A stretch of 6,605 bases of DNA from Caldifarciminota bacterium (GCA_016935775.1 JAFGQF010000133.1:1-6605), one strand, 5' to 3'. Shown: positions 1 to 5,003, counted from the stretch's first letter. Made by a program: numbers and translations. The notes: generated from the letters alone by a model not told the origin.

Positions 1-666
1 GGCCCGCCTCTTCCTTGACCTGGGGGCGGGTTCAGCCATTTTGTCGGCGACGATGGCGTCGCAGTACTGCACCAGCATCCGGAGGTCAGCGAGGCGCCGT
101 TGGGTCCACCCGGGCTCTATCGGGTTCAGTCCTCCTCGCCGCTTGATGTCGCCCGCGTGCACAATTGCGTGGCGACGCTGCACCGCGGCATTGACGTTGC
201 GGCAGAGCGTCTTCCGCCCAGCCTTTCGTTCGGCGCGCGCGCAGATGCCGGGGAGTGCGTAGGCAGCGTAGAGCGAGTTGATTCTCTTTAGGTCCTGTGT
301 GACGTATCGGGAGTGATGCGCTGCCACGAGGCTACGCACACGCCAGAAGGGGCGCTCCATCATGGCCAACTCCAGGGCTGCCTGTACGTTCAGCCCCGCC
401 TCCTCTAAGAGCGCCACTAGCGGCTTGGTGGCACCGAACTTTTTCACAAACGGAACCAGTACCTCTGCAAACCGGTCGGTGAAGAAGGCGTCGAAAGCGG
501 AAACGCCGAGCACCAAAGCCGCTCTCAGGATGTCGTCTAGGCGCGTGCGCTGCTCGACGTCGAACTCGGAGTGTTCCTTCGGGGCAAAGGCCAGGGCTTC
601 ATCGTAGACCCTGCATAGCGAATCCGCCCTAGCTAGGGTGGCCTCGAATTTGGCGCGTGCTGTCAC
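1..666 (-). CDS. HEPN-domain protein, putative ribonuclease (3' end beyond window)
   Basis: The minus strand is open from an ATG at 675 to base 1 with no stop (225 codons), so the C-terminus is missing. It reads as a mostly helical protein of HEPN type. Counting from that ATG, the key motif is RRHAIVHAGD at residues 167-176: R168-H169-x3-H173 fits the HEPN Rx4-6H signature (RHxxxH/RNxxxH), whose Arg and His form the RNase active site in this superfamily. A preceding helix (about 50-80), the motif and a following helix (about 193-212) give the usual order. It most resembles RiboL-PSP/MAE_28990-type HEPNs, judged by eye. The tail (217-225) is basic. I place the start at GTG 666 because ATG 675 lies inside the -10 box and lacks a Shine-Dalgarno sequence; the GTG choice is less certain than the frame. 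It lies in the same frame as the upstream membrane-protein gene, beyond that gene's TAG stop. HEPN RNases commonly act in toxin-antitoxin, Abi or defence systems; that role here is inferred. Codon use includes several CTA and AGG. Confidence 0.72.
   Translation of the reverse strand, partial: MTARAKFEATLARADSLCRVYDEALAFAPKEHSEFDVEQRTRLDDILRAALVLGVSAFDAFFTDRFAEVLVPFVKKFGATKPLVALLEEAGLNVQAALELAMMERPFWRVRSLVAAHHSRYVTQDLKRINSLYAAYALPGICARAERKAGRKTLCRNVNAAVQRRHAIVHAGDIKRRGGLNPIEPGWTQRRLADLRMLVQYCDAIVADKMAEPAPRSRKRRA
627..638. repeat. 12-bp perfect palindrome in the 5' part of the HEPN gene
   Basis: CCCTAGCTAGGG is a perfect palindrome containing two CTAG tetranucleotides. It lies about 28-39 bases inside the HEPN coding sequence, downstream of that gene's predicted transcription start. 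It could be an operator for autoregulation or simply a coding coincidence. Confidence 0.4.
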
Positions 667-673
667 CGCCCGC

Positions 674-702
674 ATCGTAACGGGCCGGTGGAGAGATGTC
701 AA
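674..702 (-). promoter_or_regulatory. Sigma-70-type promoter of the HEPN gene, predicted leaderless
   Basis: On the minus strand there is a perfect -35 box TTGACA (702-697), a 17-base spacer and a -10 box TACGAT (679-674). Then come seven bases (GCGGGCG) and GTG at 666-664. Transcription would start at or next to this GTG, giving a leaderless mRNA. The longer-frame ATG (675-673) overlaps the -10 box and could not be in such a transcript. No Shine-Dalgarno sequence precedes either codon. Confidence 0.65.
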
Positions 703-713
703 GCCGCGCGGCT
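702..713. repeat. 12-bp perfect palindrome at the gene junction
   Basis: AGCCGCGCGGCT is a perfect palindrome. It overlaps the TAG stop (714-712) of the membrane-protein gene and abuts the -35 box of the HEPN gene, sharing base 702. Its position suits an operator or a short terminator stem, but there is no T-run, so a regulator site is the better guess. No function can be shown from sequence alone. Confidence 0.45.
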
Positions 714-1314
714 ACTGCCTAGTCCCGAAGTACAGCTGGCGACAAAGCACGTAGTCGAGAATCGTCAGCCCGAGGACTATGGCGAGCAAGACCGGTGGGA
801 GCCAGTGCTTGTGTGCAAGGCCAGCCCACAGCACTGCCAGAGTGAGGGCGGCGAAGGTGAAGCTCAGTGCGCTCCAGATTATGAAGTGCTTCGGGCGCGA
901 GCGCCTCTGAGTGAGCATCGACAGCATGCCCCAAGTCCCGTCTACGGCGCATAGCAGGAACAGCGCGAAGATGAAGCGCACTGGCTCGTTGATGGAGCGC
1001 CCCACTACGCATATGACTATTAGTGTTGCCATACTGAAGTAGAAGTCCATCATGAAGCGTAGCGGCGACACTGCAATCGGACGCTCGTGGTAAATGCTGT
1101 TCCCGTGGAAGAACCTAATGGCTGTGACTAGGAAGGTTCCGAAGTTGACGTAAGTAATCCACGTGGCATTGTCGCTCAGGAACCTCTCAATACCATATTG
1201 GATTGCCAAGCCCACCAAGATGGCGTAGAGCACCAGCGAGGAGGTGCGAACTGCTAGGTCCCTGCTGGAGTGCTGGGGCTCGCTAGCCGGAGGGGTCCCC
1301 ACGTCGGCACACAT
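712..1314 (-). CDS. Six-helix integral membrane protein, family not recognised
   Basis: I do not recognise a family. Counting from the in-frame ATG at 1323, hydrophobic segments lie at about residues 29-47, 54-72, 90-108, 115-135, 146-168 and 174-194, so six transmembrane helices. The positive-inside rule supports both ends in the cytoplasm: Arg21 and Arg26 precede helix 1, and the loop after helix 4 is TQRRSRPKH. A polar stretch RFFHGN (70-75) sits at the cytoplasmic end of helix 2, followed by two more His/Arg residues, and is the most distinctive motif. There is no signal peptidase site and no enzyme domain visible. I place the start at the fourth codon, ATG 1314-1312 (200 residues), because ATG 1323 overlaps the -10 box and a leaderless start fits. 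GC (about 45-50% in two counted rows) is far below the downstream regulator. The partner HEPN gene begins 45 bases beyond the stop, suggesting a two-component membrane/RNase cassette, which is inference. Confidence 0.75.
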   Translation of the reverse strand: MCADVGTPPASEPQHSSRDLAVRTSSLVLYAILVGLAIQYGIERFLSDNATWITYVNFGTFLVTAIRFFHGNSIYHERPIAVSPLRFMMDFYFSMATLIVICVVGRSINEPVRFIFALFLLCAVDGTWGMLSMLTQRRSRPKHFIIWSALSFTFAALTLAVLWAGLAHKHWLPPVLLAIVLGLTILDYVLCRQLYFGTRQ

Positions 1315-1321
1315 CACCCGC

Positions 1322-1349
1322 ATCGTAGCAGGCGGGTCTGGATTGTCAA
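1322..1349 (-). promoter_or_regulatory. Sigma-70-type promoter of the membrane-protein gene, predicted leaderless
   Basis: On the minus strand: perfect -35 TTGACA (1349-1344), 16-base spacer, and -10 TACGAT (1327-1322) with an extended -10 TG one base upstream (TGCTACGAT). Then GCGGGTG and ATG at 1314-1312, seven bases past the -10. The predicted transcript starts at the A of that ATG. The block TACGATGCGGG(C/T)G(A/G)TG is nearly identical to the one at the HEPN gene. Confidence 0.7.
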
Positions 1350-1392
1350 GCGCCGCAGGGTCGGCCGTTGCGCGGGCGGAGGAGTTGCGCGT

Positions 1393-1421
1393 TTGACTTG
1401 CGTGCGGGTCGGGGCTAATCT
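1393..1421 (+). promoter_or_regulatory. Sigma-70-type promoter of the sigma-54 activator gene, predicted leaderless
   Basis: TTGACT (1393-1398), a 17-base spacer and TAATCT (1416-1421) are followed by six bases (GCGGTT) and the ATG at 1428. No Shine-Dalgarno sequence lies in front of that ATG. The spacing puts the transcription start at or within a base of the start codon. It is divergent from the membrane-protein promoter; the two -35 boxes are 43 bases apart and could share regulation. Confidence 0.65.
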
Positions 1422-1427
1422 GCGGTT

Positions 1428-4133
1428 ATGGCGAAAGCCGATGTGAAGGCCGAGGCCGAGCTCGCGGCGCTGGAGCAGGAGCTGGCGGCCGCCGCACCGG
1501 GCGCCGGGCGGCTGGAGGTGCTGGTGAGGATGGGCCGCATCCTGTTCATCAATCGGCCGGACCGGTGCCGGTCGGTGCTGGAGGACGCGCTGGTTGAGTC
1601 GCAGCGGTGCGGGGATAATGCCGCGCTGGCGAGCGCGGTGCAGATGCTGGCCGAGCTGGCTTTCCAGCGCGGCGACAGCGTGGAGAGCGAGCGGCTGGTG
1701 GAGCGGGCGCTGGCGACCGCCCGCGCGGTCGGCAACCGGCGCGCCGAGTCGGGTGCCCTGAACCTGAGGGGTTCGCTGTACGAGGCGCGGGGCGAGTACG
1801 AGGAGGCCCGGTCCCATTACCAGCAGGCGCTGGATGTGAGCCGCGAGTCCGGGTACCGCGAGGGCGAGCAGGCGGCGCTGAACCAGCTCGGCGCGCTGGC
1901 CGGGCTCCAGGGCCGGCCCGAGGAGGCGCTGGAGTTCCTCAAGCGTTGCCTGGAGATTGACGACCAGCTCGGCGATGATTATCTGCGGACGGTTCATCTT
2001 TACAATACCGGCTGGGCGCTGGAGAACCTGGGGCGGATGGACGAGGCGGCCGAGTATTGTTACCGCGCCATCGCGCTGGCCGAGACCGCCGGCTACCCGG
2101 AAATCAAGATTGATGCCACCAGCATGCTCGGCGAGTTCTACCTGAAGCGCGACCGGCCCGACAAGGCGGTCGAACTTCTCGGTCGGGTGGTGGACGGGCT
2201 GAAGCAGCAGAACGACCGGAAGGGCCTGTTGCGGGACGCGCTGGCGAATTACGGGACCGCCCGGTTGCGGCTGGGCGACCTGTCGCACGCCGAGGAGGTT
2301 TTCCGGGAGGCGCTGGCGCTGGCCGAGGAGTCGAAGGACCAGCACTCGCTGGCGGTTGCCTGCTGGCGGATGGCCGAGCTGGCGCTGGCGCTGGGTGACC
2401 TTGACCGGGCCGAGGGCCTGGTCGGCCGGGCGTCGGCCGTGGCCCACGAGGCGGGTCTTACCCGGGAACAGGGCGAGGCGCTGCGGGTGCGCTCGATGGT
2501 GCTGGCGCGCCAGGGCGACGCGGCCGCGGCCCGGGATGCCGCCGAGCGGAGCATCGCCGAGTTCGAGCGGCTGGGCGACGGCTACGAGCTGGCCCGTGCC
2601 CGGCTCCAGCTCGGCCAGTTGCTTGCCGATTCGGGCGAGCGGCAGGCGGCCCTCAGGGTGCTCGCCGCGGCGGCGGCGACTTTCCGGCGGTTGTCGGTCG
2701 TCGGCGAGTCGGAGCAGGCGAACCGGCTGATATTCAGGCTGGAGATGCCGGAGAGCGGGACCGCCGCGCTGATTGGCGGGCTGGCCGGTCTGGCGCGGAT
2801 CGGGCTCGAGCCGCACATCCTGGTCGAGCGCGCGCTGAAGCTGTTGTGCGAGGGGGCCAGGTTCTGTTCGGGCGCGGTGCTCGCCGGCGGCGCGGTGCTG
2901 GCCCAGGAGGGTCGGCCGGCGGTGGAACGGGCGCTGAAGCTCTTGCGCCGGGGCGAGGTCGAGGGCGCGGGGTGGCTGGCGGTGAGGCTGGAGGCGGGCG
3001 ACGCTGACGCGTGGGTGTACCTGGAGCGGGCGGCGGGCGACGACGGCTACGTGCCGCGCGCGCTGACCGACGAAATCGCCAGCCGGTTCTCGGAGCCGGT
3101 GCGGAAGCTGCGCGAGCTGGCGGTGGTGCCGGCCGGCCAGGAGGCGATACCCGGGCTGAAGTACCGCGGCCTGGTCGGTCGCAACCCGGCGATGCTGGAG
3201 AACCTGCGCATCGTCAGCCGCGTGGCGAGCACGACGGTGCCGGTGTTGATTCGCGGCGAGAGCGGCACCGGCAAGGAGTTCGTGGCCCGGGCCCTGCACG
3301 AGAGCGGCGAGCGCCGGGCCGGCCGGTTCGTGGCGGTGAACTGCGCGGCCGTGCCCGAGGGGCTGCTCGAGGCGGAGTTCTTCGGGGTCGTCAAGGGCGC
3401 GGCCACCGGGGTCTCGGCGCGCGCGGGCAAGTTCGAGGCGGCGAGCGGCGGCACGATATTCCTGGACGAGATCGGCGACATGAGCGTGAGCCTCCAGTCG
3501 AAGCTGCTGCGCGTGCTGCAGGAGGGGATGTTCGAGCCCTTGGGCGGCGACCGGCCGGTCAAGGTGGACATCCGGCTGGTGGCGGCCACGAACCAGGACC
3601 TGGGGGATTTGATGGCGCAGGGAAGGTTCCGAAATGACCTGTACTACCGTCTGAACACGGTCGAGCTGGTGCTGCCGCCGCTGCGCGACCGGGCCGAGGA
3701 CATTCCCGAGCTGGTTCGCCACTTCATCACCCGCAGCAACCAGGAGTTTGGCCGCAGCGTGCTGGGCGCGAGCGACGAGGCGATGAGCCTCCTGCTGGCC
3801 TACAAGTGGCCGGGCAACATCCGTGAGCTGCAGCACCTGGTCGAGCGGGCGGTGCTGTTGGTGAGCGGGCCGGTTATCGGGGCGGAGAACCTTCCGGCCG
3901 AGTTGCAGGCGCTCGGAGCCCAGCCCGGGCACCAGGGCACCGCGGTCCGGCGGTCGGCACGCCGCCGGCCGGACGGACAGGGGGCCGGTGGCTCTGAACG
4001 CGCGATGCTGGTGGACTGCCTGGAACGCGCGGGCTGGAATGTCTCCGAGGCCGCTGTGCTGGCCGGGTACAGCCGGGCCCAGTTCTACCGGTTGCTGAAG
4101 AAGCACCAGGTCGCCCGTCCCGACCAGTCCTGA
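1428..4133 (+). CDS. TPR-repeat sigma-54-dependent transcriptional activator (enhancer-binding protein)
   Basis: A 901-residue bacterial enhancer-binding protein that would use ATP hydrolysis to open sigma-54 promoters. Residues about 28-440 are tandem TPR-like helix pairs of about 40 residues, a sensory protein-interaction scaffold. About 455-575 resemble a degenerate GAF domain; there is no receiver domain. The AAA+ core has Walker A GESGTGKE (610-617), Walker B FLDE (678-681), sensor I AATN (719-722), the RNDLYYRL arginine-finger region (735-742) and WPGNIREL (794-801). The C-terminus (about 853-895) is a Fis-type helix-turn-helix with recognition helix around SRAQFYRLL. The sigma-54-contacting loop, normally GAFTGA, reads GAATGV (657-662), lacking the usual aromatic residue. 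Start ATG 1428 fits the promoter six bases upstream. The likely target is the sigma-54 promoter 196 bases beyond the stop. Activation probably comes from a ligand or partner of the TPR/GAF part rather than phosphorylation, which is inference. GC is about 70% in a counted row. Confidence 0.95.
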   Translation: MAKADVKAEAELAALEQELAAAAPGAGRLEVLVRMGRILFINRPDRCRSVLEDALVESQRCGDNAALASAVQMLAELAFQRGDSVESERLVERALATARAVGNRRAESGALNLRGSLYEARGEYEEARSHYQQALDVSRESGYREGEQAALNQLGALAGLQGRPEEALEFLKRCLEIDDQLGDDYLRTVHLYNTGWALENLGRMDEAAEYCYRAIALAETAGYPEIKIDATSMLGEFYLKRDRPDKAVELLGRVVDGLKQQNDRKGLLRDALANYGTARLRLGDLSHAEEVFREALALAEESKDQHSLAVACWRMAELALALGDLDRAEGLVGRASAVAHEAGLTREQGEALRVRSMVLARQGDAAAARDAAERSIAEFERLGDGYELARARLQLGQLLADSGERQAALRVLAAAAATFRRLSVVGESEQANRLIFRLEMPESGTAALIGGLAGLARIGLEPHILVERALKLLCEGARFCSGAVLAGGAVLAQEGRPAVERALKLLRRGEVEGAGWLAVRLEAGDADAWVYLERAAGDDGYVPRALTDEIASRFSEPVRKLRELAVVPAGQEAIPGLKYRGLVGRNPAMLENLRIVSRVASTTVPVLIRGESGTGKEFVARALHESGERRAGRFVAVNCAAVPEGLLEAEFFGVVKGAATGVSARAGKFEAASGGTIFLDEIGDMSVSLQSKLLRVLQEGMFEPLGGDRPVKVDIRLVAATNQDLGDLMAQGRFRNDLYYRLNTVELVLPPLRDRAEDIPELVRHFITRSNQEFGRSVLGASDEAMSLLLAYKWPGNIRELQHLVERAVLLVSGPVIGAENLPAELQALGAQPGHQGTAVRRSARRRPDGQGAGGSERAMLVDCLERAGWNVSEAAVLAGYSRAQFYRLLKKHQVARPDQS

Positions 4134-4155
4134 CCGATAGATACAGCGTCAGTTG

Positions 4156-4176
4156 GTGTCTCATCGCCTGAGACAC
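4156..4176. promoter_or_regulatory. Inverted repeat, candidate upstream activator site 1
   Basis: Arms GTGTCTCA (4156-4163) and TGAGACAC (4169-4176) are perfect reverse complements around a five-base centre, the form typical of Fis-HTH activator sites. It lies 22 bases after the activator gene's stop and about 150 bases upstream of the -24 element, within the usual enhancer range. No T-run follows, so it is a poor terminator. Binding by the adjacent activator is inferred. Confidence 0.55.
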
Positions 4177-4180
4177 GGCT

Positions 4181-4294
4181 CAAGTTACTACCTGACAAGA
4201 ACTTAGTATAGGAGACAGCCCCGAGAGGAGATTCTCAGGCTGTCTCATATGCGTCAACTGGCGGGTGTCGCAGGGGGTGGCAGGTACTAAGTTG
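4181..4294. repeat. Three degenerate copies of an AA(C/G)TTA(G/C)TA motif
   Basis: CAAGTTACTACCTG (4181-4194) matches the reverse complement of CAGGTACTAAGTTG (4281-4294) at 12 of 14 bases. A third copy, GAACTTAGTATAGG (4199-4212), shares the exact nine-base core AACTTAGTA with that reverse complement. Copies one and two are direct repeats 18 bases apart; the third is inverted. They surround the second candidate activator site. They could bind a second regulator or be extra half-sites. Confidence 0.4.
4212..4246. promoter_or_regulatory. Inverted repeat, candidate upstream activator site 2
   Basis: Arms GAGACAGCC (4212-4220) and GGCTGTCTC (4238-4246) are perfect reverse complements separated by 17 bases. 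The spacer itself contains GAGATTCTC. The octamer TGTCTCAT occurs here (4241-4248) and in site 1 (4157-4164), starting exactly 84 bases apart, close to eight helical turns. It may be a second activator site or form an RNA hairpin; there is no T-run. Confidence 0.45.
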
Positions 4295-4328
4295 CGTTGG
4301 TGCGGGACTTATCGGCCCAGAAAGCCGC

Positions 4329-4344
4329 TGGCACGGCATCTGCA
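4329..4344 (+). promoter_or_regulatory. Sigma-54 (-24/-12) promoter
   Basis: TGGCACG (4329-4335), four bases, then CTGCA (4340-4344) matches the RpoN consensus TGGCACG-N4-TTGCW at every position but one, with correct GG-to-GC spacing. Transcription should start near 4355, leaving a leader of about 31 bases before the small membrane-protein gene. Its position right behind a sigma-54 activator gene strengthens the call. Confidence 0.85.
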
Positions 4345-4375
4345 TATGGATGGTCATTGTGACTGCAAACAAACC

Positions 4376-4380
4376 GGAGG
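4376..4380 (+). promoter_or_regulatory. Shine-Dalgarno site deciding start at 4386
   Basis: GGAGG with five bases to ATG 4386. The alternative in-frame ATG at 4350 lies upstream of the predicted sigma-54 transcription start, so it cannot be used from this promoter. Confidence 0.8.
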
Positions 4381-4385
4381 ATAAG

Positions 4386-4607
4386 ATGGCACAGACAAGA
4401 CTGGGCTGGTTGGTTGGTTTCCTGATCGGCAGCATACTGGTGGCGGGGGTGGTGCTCGCGTTCCGGATGAGTCGAGTCGAGAGCGCCGAACACGAGCTGC
4501 AGGTGGTGCCGGCAGAGGCGGGCAGGATCTACCAGGAACGGATGGAGGCGACCAGGATGCTGATGAACGACGGGTTCCTGGAAGTGTCGGACCGGGGAGG
4601 CAGGTGA
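4386..4607 (+). CDS. Small single-pass membrane protein, first gene of sigma-54 operon
   Basis: A 73-residue protein of unknown family. Residues about 6-26 (LGWLVGFLIGSILVAGVVLAF) are one hydrophobic helix with glycines spaced as in helix-packing segments. Arg5 in front and Arg27/Arg30 behind flank it, so its orientation is not clear. The remainder (about 28-73) is a charged, probably helical tail (AEAGRIYQERMEATRMLMNDGFLEV). It has no lipobox and no convincing signal peptidase site, so it is probably anchored. The start is fixed by the GGAGG at 4376-4380. Its TGA overlaps the ATG of the next gene (TGATG), so the two should be made together. Expression should depend on the sigma-54 promoter and hence on an activator, most simply the one encoded just upstream. 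A role as a small sensor, envelope stress protein or membrane adaptor is speculation. Confidence 0.8.
   Translation: MAQTRLGWLVGFLIGSILVAGVVLAFRMSRVESAEHELQVVPAEAGRIYQERMEATRMLMNDGFLEVSDRGGR
4596..4600 (+). promoter_or_regulatory. Shine-Dalgarno site of the second small gene
   Basis: GGAGG, part of GGGGAGG, lies inside the end of the membrane-protein gene, six bases before ATG 4607. An in-frame GTG at 4604 would be only three bases away, so ATG 4607 is the better start. Confidence 0.7.
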
Positions 4608-4849
4608 TGGCAGTCGCGACCGGTCTGCCTGAGGCGGGTTTCCTGCGGCCGGTGGAGTGGGAACGCCAGGCTGAAAGGGAACCGGATGTCTGGCGGTACG
4701 CCGACCCGACGTTCGAACTCTCGGCCGAGGTCCTTGCCGGTCACCCGGGAGCGCCGGGCGGAAGCCGGGCGCTCCCGGACCGGAGGGTGTTCTACATCAG
4801 CCGGCTGCGCAAGCGTGCCGAGCGGACGTTCGTCAATCTCTGTGTCTAG
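4607..4849 (+). CDS. Small protein of unknown function, translationally coupled to the membrane protein
   Basis: An 80-residue protein that I do not recognise. It has no membrane segment. The first half (LRPVEWERQAEREPDVWRYA) is polar with two tryptophans and many Glu/Arg. The middle (about residues 46-60) is low-complexity Gly/Pro/Ala/Arg and coincides with a perfect 11-bp DNA hairpin. The end (RRVFYISRLRKRAERTFVNL) is basic and may form a helix. The start ATG overlaps the previous TGA and has a Shine-Dalgarno site at 4596-4600, so it is the second gene of the sigma-54 operon. It could be a soluble partner of the small membrane protein. The start signals are strong, but the sequence after the hairpin is less convincingly protein-like, so an altered C-terminus through insertion of a palindromic element is possible. 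Confidence 0.65.
   Translation: MAVATGLPEAGFLRPVEWERQAEREPDVWRYADPTFELSAEVLAGHPGAPGGSRALPDRRVFYISRLRKRAERTFVNLCV
4745..4778. repeat. Perfect 11-bp inverted repeat within the second small gene
   Basis: CCGGGAGCGCC (4745-4755) and GGCGCTCCCGG (4768-4778) pair perfectly. After one mismatch the stem continues as GGC/GCC closed by a GGAA tetraloop (4760-4763), a GNRA-type loop. It is an unusually stable structure for the middle of a coding region and could be a REP-like palindromic insertion or a 3' mRNA structure. Confidence 0.6.
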
Positions 4850-4901
4850 CGCGGGACGATGCGCGGCCGGGCCGGCCAGGGATACGGCAGGGGGAGCAGT
4901 G

Positions 4902-4944
4902 GGCACGGGACAGCGGGGGTACCGGGGAAGGGCTGTCCCGTGCC
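4902..4944. repeat. 13-bp perfect inverted repeat downstream of the small operon
   Basis: GGCACGGGACAGC (4902-4914) and GCTGTCCCGTGCC (4932-4944) are perfect reverse complements around a 17-base G-rich loop containing GGTACC. It lies 52 bases after the small operon's last stop. There is no T-run, so it would be a poor intrinsic terminator; it could block 3' exonucleases or be a dispersed REP-type palindrome. Confidence 0.7.
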
Positions 4945-5003
4945 GCGGACTCTGCCGGGCCGGCACGGGGTTGGGGTGACCGCGCCGGGCGAATACTGAG
5001 GGG

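Noticed and set aside
41..607. Plus-strand open frames at 41-262, 100-291 and 362-607
   Set aside because: They are opposite the HEPN frame, have Arg/Ser-rich translations and lack start signals; the minus-strand frame explains the region.
1314..4106. A 930-codon open frame on the minus strand opposite the activator gene
   Set aside because: Its product is Gln/His/Arg/Pro/Leu-rich with no domain, while the plus strand has complete AAA+ and HTH motifs. Long antisense frames are expected opposite GC-rich codon usage.
4156..4176. Inverted repeat after the activator gene as an intrinsic terminator
   Set aside because: The stem is only half G/C and no T-run follows; its position and shape fit an activator site better.
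4278..4296. TGGCAGG...TTGCG, a second sigma-54-like promoter
   Set aside because: The GG to GC distance is three bases too long, so it cannot place both elements correctly.
4350..4385. Upstream ATG at 4350 as the start of the small membrane protein
   Set aside because: It lies before the predicted sigma-54 transcription start (about 4355) and has no Shine-Dalgarno site, unlike ATG 4386.
4686..4979. 97-codon plus-strand open frame overlapping the second small gene
   Set aside because: It has an Arg/Gly/Ser-rich translation and no ribosome site, and runs through the hairpin spacer; the coupled frame 4607-4849 has better start evidence.
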